Assembly (NCBI GenBank): GCA_937993755.1 | Contig: CALKMA010000008.1 | Span: 1-31,380 of the forward strand | Reading direction: 5' to 3' | DNA length: 31,380 nt | From: HGM13233 sp900762805 | GTDB lineage: Bacteria; Bacillota; Clostridia; Oscillospirales; Ruminococcaceae | Part shown: piece by piece, positions 1-7,546 of the stretch | Layout: every line of letters starts with the position of its first letter | Numbering within the stretch: the stretch's first letter is position 1 | The notes under the pieces: generated by a model | Told to the model about the DNA's origin: nothing | The model's database searches: none | The model's input: only the letters and a program-made list of their open reading frames with translations | Program-made: the position numbers and the translations under genes

Positions 1-718
1 CCCGAAGGTCTGCCGGCACAGGGGGATAACGCGGCGGGGGCGGAACGGCGCTGTCTGAGCAGGCAGACCGCCCCGAAGCTGGCACAAGCGCCGCCCATCG
101 GACGCGGCTGACGCCGGAGGGCGGAGCATCGCTTTGAACCGGCACAAAATGCCGCCCGCACAGGCCGCACCCGACACCGCTGAAAAAGCTGCGCTGCGCC
201 TGCGGACACATGACCGCACCGCCGGACCGGGCAGGCTCCGCGCCGCCAAAAAAGCCGACCTCATCCCCCGAAGGTCTGCCGGCACAGATACCCTGGCCGC
301 CGCTCCTGCGCTGTCCGCCCAAAAAACAAGCCGCATCCGCCAAGCGGCAAAAATGCTGCCGGGCTGCGGCAGCACGAACGGATGGCCGGGCCGCCTCCCG
401 GCCGCGCAAGCGATCCGCCGCCGAACGGCGCGGCCGGCTCATCAAGCAATAAACAGCAAAGCCGGGCAGGCCGGACTCCGCGGAGTCCAGCCCGCCCTTT
501 TTATACTGTCAGTTTTCTTTTGGAGGACACAGCTTCTATTCTGCCATCCAATAAGCGCGTTTCATGGCTGCATACGGGGCTTTCGCCGCCCGAAACAAGC
601 CGCTTAACGGCGCCGGTTCCTTTCACGCGGCCTGTTCGGCCGCCGAAACGGACCGATTTCCGCATCCCGCGCAGTCCTTTTCATCCCGCCCAAGGCAGGC
701 TGTCTGAAGGCCCGCCCG
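1..718. other. non-coding region with short direct repeat
   Basis: I see no convincing gene in this stretch. Open frames exist on both strands, but they are low-complexity Ala/Pro/Arg translations without a ribosome binding site or recognisable motif. A 21-bp sequence beginning CCCGAAGGTCTG occurs exactly at 1-21 and again at 267-287, so part of the region is made of a repeated intergenic element. A strong hairpin followed by a T-run lies at 464-502. The window begins inside this stretch, so a gene could lie just to the left. Confidence 0.6.
464..503. terminator. Rho-independent terminator-like hairpin
   Basis: The core is the perfect palindrome GGACTCCG/CGGAGTCC (473-488). It is extended by an imperfect GGGCAGGCC/AGCCCGCCC outer stem and followed on the + strand by five T residues. 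On the + strand it would end a transcript entering from the left of the window. On the - strand it lies about 220 nt past the end of the leftward operon that stops at 719, and there its tail is T-poorer, so its role in that direction is less sure. Confidence 0.6.
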
Positions 719-1651
719 TTATTTGCTTTCATCGCCGGCCTCCTTGCCGGTCTCGTCGGCAGACAACTCTCTGGCGGCTTCGCCCTCCGGCACTTCCCCA
801 GCGGCCTTGTCCTCCGGCGCCTCGCCGGTCTCTTCGGCAGGTGCTTCCCCGGCGGCCTTGTCCTCCGGCGCCTCGCCGGCCTCATCGGCAGGTGCTTCCC
901 CAACGGCCTCCGCATTCTCCGGCGCCTCGCCGGCCGACTTTTTGCTCCTGAGCGGGCGGAACATGAAAACCGTGATGACCACCGCCGCCGTCAGCAGCAC
1001 CAGCAGCCCCCAGAAATTGCGCACAAAGCTCCAAACAGCGCCGACCGCGCCCTTTTCGTACCATTGCAGCAGCAGCGGCGCGCCGCTTTCATCAACGGCG
1101 TGGCACAGCGCGATATAGCCGTAGCCGCTGCCCTCTGTTGTGAGGTACTCGGCGCCGCTGTAGGTCCGGCGCTCGCCCTCAACCAGCGCGCTTTCATAGG
1201 TATAGGTGATCACGAACAGCTGCAGCTCCTTATAGCCCTGCTGCGTCTCGGTCAGCGGCAGCCACAGCGTCGGCGATTTTTCAAAGAGCGCCGGATTGAT
1301 GACGGTGCCCGCCTCGGCGTCGTACTGCGGATAGTCCTCCGCCGTGACGATGGCGTAGAAATAGGCGCTGTCGAGCGCGTAGCCCTCCGGCAGCGCGCTC
1401 TTGATGGCGTTGTAAGAGCCCTCGTGCTCGGTGTCGCCCTCGCGAAGCGGGGTGAAACGCGCCTCAAAGGAAACGTCCGCAAAGTCGCTGCTCAGCAGAT
1501 CGGGCGCGACGGTCAGCTTGACACCGTCCTCTCCGGTAAAGCGGAGCGGCTCGGCCTCCTCCGCAAACAGCGGCAGGAACATCCCGGCCAGCATGGCGAG
1601 AATCAGCAGCGTGCAAAGCACGGCCGATACGGTCTTGACAATTTTATTCAA
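719..1651 (-). CDS. secreted/membrane-anchored protein with repetitive acidic tail
   Basis: Not recognised as a known family. The 310-residue protein has an N-terminal signal sequence (residues 1-30, hydrophobic core ending LPLFA-EE) and a roughly 180-residue extracytoplasmic domain rich in Tyr, Glu and Thr. A single membrane segment follows at about 212-231, then the basic stop-transfer FRPLRSKK. The cytoplasmic tail of about 70 residues is almost entirely Ala, Glu, Gly, Pro and Asp, built on GEAP repeats. The start is TTG at 1649-1651, supported by AAGGAGG about 10 nt upstream. The ATG-like alternatives downstream lack such a site. The gene overlaps the upstream leftward gene by 8 nt, so the two are almost certainly co-transcribed and translationally coupled. 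Function is unknown. The topology would suit a membrane sensor or scaffold, but that is a guess. Confidence 0.8.
   Translation of the reverse strand: MNKIVKTVSAVLCTLLILAMLAGMFLPLFAEEAEPLRFTGEDGVKLTVAPDLLSSDFADVSFEARFTPLREGDTEHEGSYNAIKSALPEGYALDSAYFYAIVTAEDYPQYDAEAGTVINPALFEKSPTLWLPLTETQQGYKELQLFVITYTYESALVEGERRTYSGAEYLTTEGSGYGYIALCHAVDESGAPLLLQWYEKGAVGAVWSFVRNFWGLLVLLTAAVVITVFMFRPLRSKKSAGEAPENAEAVGEAPADEAGEAPEDKAAGEAPAEETGEAPEDKAAGEVPEGEAARELSADETGKEAGDESK
800..935 (-). repeat. 51-bp tandem repeat encoding a 17-residue acidic repeat
   Basis: Two near-identical 51-bp units (800-850 and 851-901) and a partial third (to about 935) lie inside the 3' part of the leftward gene. They encode GEAPAEETGEAPEDKAA-type repeats in the acidic C-terminal tail. 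The unit length is a multiple of three, so copy-number change would keep the frame. Confidence 0.8.
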
Positions 1652-2423
1652 CAGAAGAGTCCTCCTTCACAGCGCCCAAGGCGCTGTCGATAGTCAGCAG
1701 AAGCCAGGGAATGAGCGGCAGCAGCCGCAGCGGGTCGCCGCCGAGAAGCAGCGCGGCGATGACGGCCGGCGCACCATAGCTGCCAAACAGCAGCGCATAG
1801 CGCCGGCGGCGCTTGGTTACGGAGCGGTCGTCCCCGCTTTGAAAGCTCCAAAACAGCTGAACGAGAAACAGCGCGCCCAGCGCGTAGCTGAGAGCCGTCA
1901 GCTGTGACACGGCATTTTTGCTGTTGACGGGGTCGTCCAGGAAGCACAGCACCAGCTCAAACAGAAAGCCGAGCGCGGCAGCGCCGGCAAACGGCATGGG
2001 CGGCGCTCCGTCGCCCCGCAGGCGCGCCGGCGCGGCGCGGAAAAAGCAGACGGCGGCCAGCGTCAGCGTGACGCAGGCCAGCGCGCCGATCACGACATAG
2101 GGCAGGCCGGCGGCCAGCATGGCCCGATCGGCCGCAAGCAGCCGAAGGCGGCCGGCGAGCGCCGGCAGCGGGGCAGCCGCCCGCACAAGGCAGGCCAGCC
2201 CGGCCAGCAGATAGAACACGCCGGCAGCACGGCCCGGCAGCTGGCGGACGGCCGGCCTTTCGGCGCACAGCACCGCGGCCAGCACCGCCGCGGCCAGCGG
2301 CAGCAGCCCGACAAGGCCGGGGACGGTAAAATAGCCGTCCGGCCCGACAAGCAGCGCCGTAAAAGCCGCCAGCAGCAGTGCCGGCAGCAGAAGCAGAAGC
2401 ATACGTCTGCGGCAGGAACCCAT
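1644..2423 (-). CDS. polytopic membrane protein of unknown function
   Basis: A 259-residue, very hydrophobic protein with about six predicted membrane segments. The first starts near residue 8, after the basic MGSCRRR N-terminus, and the last ends near residue 245. Short loops rich in Arg alternate with the helices, including SVTKRRRRYALL near residue 205. I do not recognise the family. ATG at 2421-2423 is preceded by AAAGGAGA at a good distance. The gene is first in a two-gene leftward operon: its 3' end overlaps the TTG start of the next gene by 8 nt, and the strong ribosome binding site of that gene lies inside this coding sequence. A near-consensus sigma-A promoter lies about 45 nt upstream of the ATG. 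It is divergent from spoIID, which may hint at a role in the cell envelope or sporulation, but nothing in the protein shows that. Confidence 0.8.
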   Translation of the reverse strand: MGSCRRRMLLLLLPALLLAAFTALLVGPDGYFTVPGLVGLLPLAAAVLAAVLCAERPAVRQLPGRAAGVFYLLAGLACLVRAAAPLPALAGRLRLLAADRAMLAAGLPYVVIGALACVTLTLAAVCFFRAAPARLRGDGAPPMPFAGAAALGFLFELVLCFLDDPVNSKNAVSQLTALSYALGALFLVQLFWSFQSGDDRSVTKRRRRYALLFGSYGAPAVIAALLLGGDPLRLLPLIPWLLLTIDSALGAVKEDSSVE

Positions 2424-2438
2424 GAAATCTCCTTTCGG

Positions 2439-2468
2439 TCATAAAAGCGGCAGCGCCGCATATATAAT
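2439..2468 (+). promoter_or_regulatory. possible sigma-E-type promoter of spoIID
   Basis: TCATAAA (2439-2445) and CATATATAAT (2459-2468) resemble the ATA ... CATA pattern of mother-cell sigma-E promoters, with a 13-nt gap where 14-15 is usual. SpoIID is a sigma-E gene in Bacillus subtilis, which makes the match more believable. A sigma-A -10 (TATAAT, 2463-2468) is also present, but without a usable -35. Confidence 0.35.
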
Positions 2469-2497
2469 ATTGTACCCATCCGGCAGGAAGCTGTCAA
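2469..2497 (-). promoter_or_regulatory. sigma-A promoter of the leftward membrane-protein operon
   Basis: Read on the - strand this is TTGACA (2492-2497), a 17-nt spacer and TACAAT (2469-2474), which is close to consensus. It points into the gene starting at 2423. The -35 end lies only 12 nt from the ATG of spoIID, so it overlaps the spoIID leader. Confidence 0.8.
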
Positions 2498-2509
2498 CAA
2501 GAGGAAACG

Positions 2510-3460
2510 ATGAAAAGAAGGACCGGTATCTATCTTATCTACATTCTGGCCGTGCTGCTCATCCCGGCCGTCGCCGCCTACACCGGCACACCGGGCGGAC
2601 TGCCCGATCCCGACCCCTTTCCCGACAAGGAGGCCGAGCAGCTGACGCTGACCGACGGGGCGGACGGACGTGAGCTGGCCGTGACCATGCGCGAGTATCT
2701 GGTGGGGGCGCTGGCCGCCGAGGCCGACCCTGCCGCCGAGCCGGAGGCGCTGAAGGCGCTGGCCGTGGCACTGCACAGCTGGGCGCTCTATCTGCAGGCA
2801 AAGGGCGAGCCGATAACCGTTGATACCGAAAGGGGGCGCGGCTACCGGCCCGACAGCGCGCGCCGCACCGCTTTCGGCGCACAGTACGCCGCGAACGAGC
2901 AGCGGCTGACGGCCGCCGTTGACGCCGTTCTGGCCTATATCCTGACCTATGAGAGCCGGCCGGCGGCGGCCTGCTACCACGCCATCTCGCCCGGCCGCAC
3001 GGAGGACAGCGGCAACGTCTTTTCCGAGGCGCTGCCCTATCTGAAGGCCGTCGATTGCGCCGAGGACATCGGCTGCGAGGGTTATCTTGCGCAAAAGGAG
3101 GTCACCCCGCAGCAGCTGACCGATGCACTGCACGCGCTGGACGACAGCTTTTCCGCCGACGGCCAGCCCGAAGCATGGGTCGGCAGGCTGTCGGTCAGCC
3201 CATCGGGCACCGTGCTGGCTGCCGCTATCGGCAGCCGCACCTTTTCGGGCGGCGCGCTGCGCGAGACGCTGGGGCTGCGCTCGGCCGCCTTTACCGTCCG
3301 GTTCGACGGAGAAAATTTTATTTTTGAGACTAAGGGCTTCGGACACGGCGTGGGCATGAGCCTGCACGCCGCCAACGAAATGGCCGGGGGCGGCGCGACC
3401 TTTGACGCCATTCTGGCGCGCTTTTATCCGGGCACCTCGCTGGGCCGCGCCGTGCCATGA
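2510..3460 (+). CDS. spoIID: SpoIID family peptidoglycan lytic transglycosylase
   Basis: SpoIID homologue, a glycan-strand-cleaving enzyme of the mother-cell engulfment machinery (with SpoIIM and SpoIIP in the known system). The 316-residue protein has one N-terminal membrane segment (about 6-24) and an external domain. The catalytic-type block is YLVGALAAEADP, where E71 is the expected catalytic Glu, followed by EALKALAVALHSWAL. The substrate-groove block CYHAISPGRTEDS matches the family pattern of a SxGGRTE stretch before PYLKAV. The C-terminal signature is FETKGFGHGVGMS (GHGVGMS at about 278-284), followed by LHAAN where the family usually has QYGAN. The Cys-His pair CYH could be part of the metal site seen in clostridial SpoIID. 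ATG at 2510 follows GAGGAAACG. The gene is divergent from a membrane-protein operon. It could also be one of the SpoIID/LytB paralogues rather than the sporulation protein itself. Confidence 0.9.
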   Translation: MKRRTGIYLIYILAVLLIPAVAAYTGTPGGLPDPDPFPDKEAEQLTLTDGADGRELAVTMREYLVGALAAEADPAAEPEALKALAVALHSWALYLQAKGEPITVDTERGRGYRPDSARRTAFGAQYAANEQRLTAAVDAVLAYILTYESRPAAACYHAISPGRTEDSGNVFSEALPYLKAVDCAEDIGCEGYLAQKEVTPQQLTDALHALDDSFSADGQPEAWVGRLSVSPSGTVLAAAIGSRTFSGGALRETLGLRSAAFTVRFDGENFIFETKGFGHGVGMSLHAANEMAGGGATFDAILARFYPGTSLGRAVP

Positions 3461-3771
3461 AGGGCGGCGGGCAGCCGGCTCAGCATACGGCGGCCCCTCG
3501 CAGCTCCCCCTGCGGGCGGCGCGGGCACACCCGCGGAACGATCAAAACGGAGCGGTGTGATCCGACGTCTTTCCCCCGCAAAGCAGCACACAGACGCACA
3601 CGCAAGCTCAAGCCGCGCCAAGGGAACGCCCGATACGATGTCCCCGCGCCGCTGACGCGGCGGCCGCCCAAGCGCACGGCAAAGATGCCGCAAGCCGCCA
3701 AGGGAACGGGAGATTTCATAAAACAGCGGCCGGAGCGCAGGGCTCCGGCCATTTGCCGTGTAGAGATCGGT
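3461..3771. other. intergenic region, 3' of spoIID and of a small leftward gene
   Basis: No gene is supported here. The open frames that cross it are Arg/Pro/Ala-rich shadows. The only structured element is the terminator-like hairpin at 3728-3750 belonging to the small leftward gene. Confidence 0.6.
3728..3750 (-). terminator. Rho-independent terminator of the small membrane protein gene
   Basis: Perfect 8-bp stem GGCCGGAG/CTCCGGCC with a 7-nt loop. On the - strand it is followed by GCTGTTTTATG. It lies 22 nt beyond the stop codon of the leftward 45-residue gene. Confidence 0.7.
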
Positions 3772-3909
3772 TCAGCGATCCTGCTCGATCTCGATATCGG
3801 CCGCATAGCGGCGGATATTGCGCTTGAAGAAGCCGAAAACGGCATCAAACACAGGAATCGCCACGATGCAGACAAACGCGATGATGAGACTTCTTAACAA
3901 TCTGCTCAC
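3772..3909 (-). CDS. small membrane protein, 45 residues
   Basis: Short gene starting at GTG (3907-3909), with a perfect AAGGAGG eight nt upstream. The product begins MSRLLRSLIIAFVCIVAI. It has one membrane-spanning segment (about residues 8-27) and then a basic/acidic cytoplasmic tail (FFKRNIRRYAADIEIEQDR). The coding assignment rests on the complete set of signals around it: a sigma-A-like promoter 57-85 nt upstream, a strong ribosome binding site and a terminator just past the stop. I do not recognise a family. A single-pass protein of this size could be a subunit or regulator of a membrane complex, but there is no specific evidence. Confidence 0.7.
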   Translation of the reverse strand: MSRLLRSLIIAFVCIVAIPVFDAVFGFFKRNIRRYAADIEIEQDR

Positions 3910-3965
3910 TTTTCCAGCCTCCTTATTTTCTAACTTAATTATAGCAAAAAAGTTGAAAAAAGGGA

Positions 3966-3994
3966 ATTATAAAAGTAAAACAAAATAAAAACAA
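3966..3994 (-). promoter_or_regulatory. sigma-A promoter of the 45-residue membrane protein
   Basis: On the - strand: TTGTTT (3989-3994), 17-nt spacer, TATAAT (3966-3971). A second TATAAT (3938-3943) lies nearer the gene but has no fitting -35. The promoter sits in an A/T-rich patch right after the stop codon of the leftward gene at 3999-4754, so the small gene can be expressed on its own. Confidence 0.65.
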
Positions 3995-3998
3995 AATG

Positions 3999-4754
3999 TT
4001 AACGCGCCGAACCGGCCGGTACACTGTCCCTGTCAGGTGACTGGGCCGGGGCCGGCTGCGCCGGCGCTTCGGGGGCCGTCTCCCCCGCCGCAGGCCTGTC
4101 CTCCTCCGGCGGCGCGGCCGCCTCATCATGGGGCTCCGGCTCACCGGCGCAGCGGCGCATAAAGCGCGGCAGCGGCTCAAACCGCCCGGCCAGCGCCTTG
4201 CCGGCGCCTTGCCGCAGGTGCGCGGGGCGATCGGCAACGTCGTACTCGCCAAAGGGCAGATAATGATTGATATCACAGAAGATGGCCATAAAGGCGGCCT
4301 CCTCGGCGGCTGCGCGGCTCTCGGCATAGACGGCAAAGCTGCCGCCGGCCGGCGCGGCCTCCTCAAAGGCGGCAATCAGCTCCTCACCCTGCCAGACGGC
4401 GGCGCGGATGCGGCGTTTGTCGCTGCCCGATACATAAAACTCATAGTGCAGCTCGGATATCTCGCAGCGAAAGCAGCCGGGGCGGCGGGCGCAGGCGCCG
4501 ATGCTGCCGGCAGACTGCCCCAAAGAATCGATGATGCGAGCCGGCATGGGGCGGGCAAGCGACGGTTTGATGCGGGAGCCGGCGGGGCGCACGAAATCCA
4601 GCATGCAGTAGGGGGCGCCGTCCTTCAGGATATGGACGGCCAGTCCCGCATAGGAGAGCGCGAGCGCCGCTTCAAACTGCGTTTCGGCCGCTTCGTCTGT
4701 CAGCCGATAGGTCGGTTCCCCGTCGCGCAGGCGGTGTGTCAGTTCAAAAACCAT
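3999..4754 (-). CDS. conserved-looking protein of unknown function
   Basis: A 251-residue soluble protein that I do not recognise. Residues 1-190 look folded: they alternate beta-strand-like segments (TYRLTDEA, AVHILKDGAPYCML, YEFYVSGSDKRRIRAAV), a Cys-containing loop (GACARRPGCFRCE) and a C-terminal helix with FMAIFCDINHY. The pattern of short antiparallel strands around a final helix resembles LURP-one/Tubby-like barrels, but I cannot assign it. Residues from about 200 onward are a disordered Ala/Pro/Glu-rich tail. ATG at 4752-4754 follows GGAGGAAAT, and a good sigma-A promoter lies about 40 nt upstream. It appears to be a single-gene unit, divergent from the CPBP protease-tadA operon. Confidence 0.75.
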   Translation of the reverse strand: MVFELTHRLRDGEPTYRLTDEAAETQFEAALALSYAGLAVHILKDGAPYCMLDFVRPAGSRIKPSLARPMPARIIDSLGQSAGSIGACARRPGCFRCEISELHYEFYVSGSDKRRIRAAVWQGEELIAAFEEAAPAGGSFAVYAESRAAAEEAAFMAIFCDINHYLPFGEYDVADRPAHLRQGAGKALAGRFEPLPRFMRRCAGEPEPHDEAAAPPEEDRPAAGETAPEAPAQPAPAQSPDRDSVPAGSAR

Positions 4755-4795
4755 ATTTCCTCCGGCAAAAAAGAGTAAGCTGTCTATCTGCTTCT

Positions 4796-4824
4796 ATTTT
4801 AATGCAAAAGCACACTTTTGTAAA
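4796..4824 (-). promoter_or_regulatory. sigma-A promoter of the 251-residue leftward gene
   Basis: On the - strand: TTTACA (4819-4824), 17-nt spacer, TAAAAT (4796-4801), about 40 nt before the ATG at 4754. Confidence 0.7.
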
Positions 4825-4850
4825 GCCTTTTGCGCCCCGGCCGCCGCGAT

Positions 4851-4879
4851 TTGCTTTTGCCGGCATTTTAGGCTATAAT
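4851..4879 (+). promoter_or_regulatory. sigma-A promoter of the CPBP-tadA operon
   Basis: TTGCTT (4851-4856), 17-nt spacer, TATAAT (4874-4879). The ATG at 4878 overlaps this -10 box, so it cannot be the translation start. This supports the start at 4911. Confidence 0.75.
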
Positions 4880-4910
4880 GATAGGCGAGATCCTGAGAGG
4901 GGCGATCGCC

Positions 4911-5786
4911 ATGCAAGACCAGAAACCGAAACGAACCTTCCGCGCCGCCGCCGGCCTGCTCGCCTACGCGGCGCTCTCGCTGCTGCTGTCGCAGCTGTGG
5001 CGGCTGTTTCCCGCTGCGGCGCGCCAGGAGCTGCCCCAGCTGCTGTTCGTTTCAGCCATCACCATTGTGTCGATGGGCGCCGGCGCCGCTGTTATGCTCG
5101 GCCGCGAAAAAAAGCTGTCCTTCTATGAGCGCCCCCGGTGGAGCGACGCCATGCCGCTCACAGAGGTCTTTTTTGCCGTGCTTCTCATCGGCATCTACCT
5201 GACCTCCTGGGCCGAGGCCCTGTTCAGCCGGTTCGGCATCAGACGGCCGCAGGCCGACATCCCGGCGCTGCACGGCGGCGTCATGTGGGCCGCCGCGGTA
5301 TTCCGCTATGTTCTGGTGCCGGCCGTGATGGAGGAGCTGCTCTTCCGCGGCGCACTGCTGCATACGCTGCGTCCGCTCGGTGAGCGGGGCGCCTGTCTGA
5401 CGGCAGCTCTGCTGTTTACCCTGTTCCACACCTCGGCCTCCCACTGGCCGTCCATCTTCCTGTTGGGGCTGCTGCTGTGCTACGCCGCGCTGCACACACA
5501 GTCGCTCGTTGTCCCCATGCTGCTTCATGCCGCCAACAACGCGCTGGCGCTCTGGCAGAGCCAGCTGCTGCTGTCCGGCGGCCAGACACAGCTGGCCACG
5601 CTGCAGCTGGGGCTGACGGTATTCGGCGTCAGCGGCGCCGTCTTTGCCGTGACCTATTTTCGCCGCGGGATGCTGCCCCGCCCCGACCGCTCCGGGCTTT
5701 CGATGGGGCAGCAGCTGCTGTCGCCGCTGCTGGCTGTCGTCGCCTTCTGTCTGTTCAACTGTATTTCGGGGGCCGTTACCCAATGA
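4911..5786 (+). CDS. CPBP family intramembrane metalloprotease
   Basis: Polytopic membrane protein of the CPBP (CAAX protease/bacteriocin-processing, Rce1-like) family. All three signature motifs are present: EELLFR (residues 141-146), FTLFH (169-173) and HAANN with the His-x3-Asn pattern (206-210). These provide the glutamates, histidines and asparagine of the predicted zinc site inside the membrane. About eight membrane segments are visible over 291 residues. I start it at ATG 4911, preceded by GAGAGGGG, because the longer frame begins within the -10 box. Its TGA overlaps the ATG of tadA by 4 nt, so both are translated from one mRNA. Family members process prenylated proteins or peptides, protect against bacteriocins, or act in signalling. 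The substrate here cannot be told. Confidence 0.9.
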   Translation: MQDQKPKRTFRAAAGLLAYAALSLLLSQLWRLFPAAARQELPQLLFVSAITIVSMGAGAAVMLGREKKLSFYERPRWSDAMPLTEVFFAVLLIGIYLTSWAEALFSRFGIRRPQADIPALHGGVMWAAAVFRYVLVPAVMEELLFRGALLHTLRPLGERGACLTAALLFTLFHTSASHWPSIFLLGLLLCYAALHTQSLVVPMLLHAANNALALWQSQLLLSGGQTQLATLQLGLTVFGVSGAVFAVTYFRRGMLPRPDRSGLSMGQQLLSPLLAVVAFCLFNCISGAVTQ

Positions 5787-6253
5787 ATGATGATTTTTAC
5801 ATGGGCCTTGCGCTGCGCGAGGCCCACCGCGCCGCCCGGCGGGAGGAAGCCCCTATCGGCGCCGTTATCGTGCGGGAGGGGCACGTCATCGCCCGCGCCT
5901 GCAACGACCGTGAGGCGAGCAAAAACGCCCTTGGCCACGCTGAGCTGCTGGCCATTGACAAGGCCTGCCGCCGGCTCGGCGGCTGGCGGCTGCCCGGCTG
6001 CACCCTCTATGTGACGCTCGAACCCTGCCCCATGTGCGCCGGCGCTATCATCAACAGCCGCATCGAGCGGGTGGTTTACGGCGCCGCCGACCCCAAAGCC
6101 GGCTGCTGCGGCAGCGTGACCGACCTCTTTTCACTGCCCTTCAATCACAGGCCGGCGGTGACGGGCGGCGTGCGCCGCGAGGAATGCGCTGCGCTGCTGA
6201 CCGCCTTTTTCCGGCAGCTGCGCCGAAAACGGCAGGGCAGACAGGACGGCTGA
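5783..6253 (+). CDS. tadA: tRNA-specific adenosine deaminase TadA
   Basis: Deaminates adenosine-34 of tRNA-Arg(ACG) to inosine, which lets one tRNA read CGU, CGC and CGA codons. The 156-residue protein carries the cytidine/deoxycytidylate deaminase zinc motif: HAE at residues 52-54 (zinc-ligand His and proton-shuttle Glu) and PCPMC at 81-85 (two zinc Cys). The segment TLEPCPMCAGAI and the N-terminal block EAPIGAVIV are typical of TadA rather than of pyrimidine deaminases. The start at 5783 overlaps the stop of the protease gene (ATGA), so translation is probably coupled. The C-terminus is basic (RQLRRKRQGRQ), suited to tRNA binding. A terminator follows about 100 nt downstream. Confidence 0.95.
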   Translation: MNDDFYMGLALREAHRAARREEAPIGAVIVREGHVIARACNDREASKNALGHAELLAIDKACRRLGGWRLPGCTLYVTLEPCPMCAGAIINSRIERVVYGAADPKAGCCGSVTDLFSLPFNHRPAVTGGVRREECAALLTAFFRQLRRKRQGRQDG

Positions 6254-6356
6254 GCCGCGCCCATCAGGCCGCGCTCAATGGCTGCCGGCACACAGCAGCC
6301 CCTTCGGCGCCTTGCCGCCCGCCTCGCGGCAAAGCCGATCCTTCTGCAGCATAACC

Positions 6357-6379
6357 GCTCCGGCCCGGCCGGAGCTTTT
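6357..6379 (+). terminator. Rho-independent terminator after tadA
   Basis: GCTCCGGC/GCCGGAGC, an 8-bp perfect stem with a 3-nt loop, followed by TTTTC. It lies about 100 nt past the tadA stop and 20 nt before the next gene start. Confidence 0.65.
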
Positions 6380-6398
6380 CAAACGGAGAGTAATAAAC

Positions 6399-7127
6399 AT
6401 GGCAAAGTTCGTGACCATCGGCGGCGGCAATCTGCGGGAGGGCGACACCCTCGCCATCGACCGCCGCATCGCGGCGCTGGCCGGCAGGGAGCGGCCGCGC
6501 GTGCTGTTCATCCCCACCGCCTCACATGACGCCGGCGGCTATGTCAACGCCGTCAGCCGCGTTTACCGGCATCTGGGCTGTTCATTCAGCACACTGCTGT
6601 ATTTCATCGACCCCGCGGCCGCCGAGCACGCCGCCGAAAAGGTCGAAAAGGCCGATATTATCTATGTGGGCGGCGGCAACACGCAGCTGCTGCTCGAAAC
6701 ATGGCGGCGCTTCGGGCTGGACAGGCTGCTGCGGCAGGCGGCTGACGGCGGCAAGCTGCTCTGCGGCCTGTCGGCCGGCGCTATCTGCTGGTTTGCCGGC
6801 GGCTACAGCGAATTCGACCCCGGCAGCGGCGCACAGCCCGTCTTTCGCGGCATCGAGGGGCTGGGGCTGCTGCCCGGACTGTGCTGCCCCCACTATGACG
6901 AGCCGGGGCGCGGCGGCTTCGACAGCTTTCTGGCCGGCCGGAACGGCGTGGCGCTGGCAAACAACTGCGCGCTGCTGGTGGACGGCGATCGCTGCGAGGC
7001 GATGGGAGAGGGCGTTTACCTCTTTTCGGGCGGACAAAAGCGCCGGCTGGCCGACGGCGAGCAGTTTCCCCTTGCGGCGCTGGAGGCAGTTCCGGCGCAG
7101 GCCGCGAAACGCTCCGTGTCTGTATGA
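6399..7127 (+). CDS. peptidase family S51 (dipeptidase E-like)
   Basis: Cytoplasmic serine peptidase of family S51, related to dipeptidase E (cleaves Asp-X dipeptides) and to the uncharacterised YgaJ group. The 242-residue protein has the class-I glutamine-amidotransferase-like fold signatures. These are VGGGNTQ (residues 90-96), the nucleophile elbow GLSAGA with S125 as expected catalytic Ser, and CCPHYDE with H165 as expected catalytic His. I start it at ATG 6399 (MAKFVTIGGG), preceded by GGAG in ACGGAGAG. The frame extends upstream through the terminator, and that part is not coding. It stands alone between a terminator and a 0.4-kb gap. Cyanophycinase is the main alternative in this family, but nothing here points to cyanophycin metabolism. 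Confidence 0.85.
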   Translation: MAKFVTIGGGNLREGDTLAIDRRIAALAGRERPRVLFIPTASHDAGGYVNAVSRVYRHLGCSFSTLLYFIDPAAAEHAAEKVEKADIIYVGGGNTQLLLETWRRFGLDRLLRQAADGGKLLCGLSAGAICWFAGGYSEFDPGSGAQPVFRGIEGLGLLPGLCCPHYDEPGRGGFDSFLAGRNGVALANNCALLVDGDRCEAMGEGVYLFSGGQKRRLADGEQFPLAALEAVPAQAAKRSVSV

Positions 7128-7546
7128 AGCGGCTCCATGGGCGCGCCCTGTATGCGCACCGGCGTTCACCCGCGAAAAGCCCCCGTCTGCTTGAAGCAGT
7201 CCCGTCCGCCGCGGGGCCGGCGATCCGCCGACCGGGCATATCCCTTCCTTGTTGATGAGCGATCGGTCGGCCTCGCCCCCGTTCCGCCGTCACTTTCTCC
7301 CCTTCTCCGACCGGCCGCTCCGGGCCGCGTCATCTGATCCTTTGTCTCAGGGTATTTTTGAACCCTCTATAACCATACAGGGCTGTGTCCCGCGTCACTC
7401 ACGCCGCTTCACAGCCCATCGGGAGCGCTTCTCGGCCCCGCCAGGCGCCCGATCCCGCCCCGCGCCCAAAGCGCGCCGGCCCGATCGCCCCCGGCCAGGC
7501 GCGCCAGTCATCCCGCCCCATCAAAACACTTTAAAAAGGAAACGGC
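7128..7546. other. C-rich intergenic region upstream of tex
   Basis: No gene is supported. The + strand is visibly rich in C and poor in G. It holds an inverted repeat, GGGCTGTG (7380-7387) and CACAGCCC (7410-7417), with a smaller AGGGT/ACCCT hairpin just before it. I could not find a convincing -35/-10 pair for tex. Confidence 0.5.

Noticed and set aside
4878..4910. Longer N-terminus of the CPBP protease from ATG 4878
   Set aside because: This ATG overlaps the -10 box of the promoter. The ATG at 4911 has a GAGAGGGG site at proper distance.
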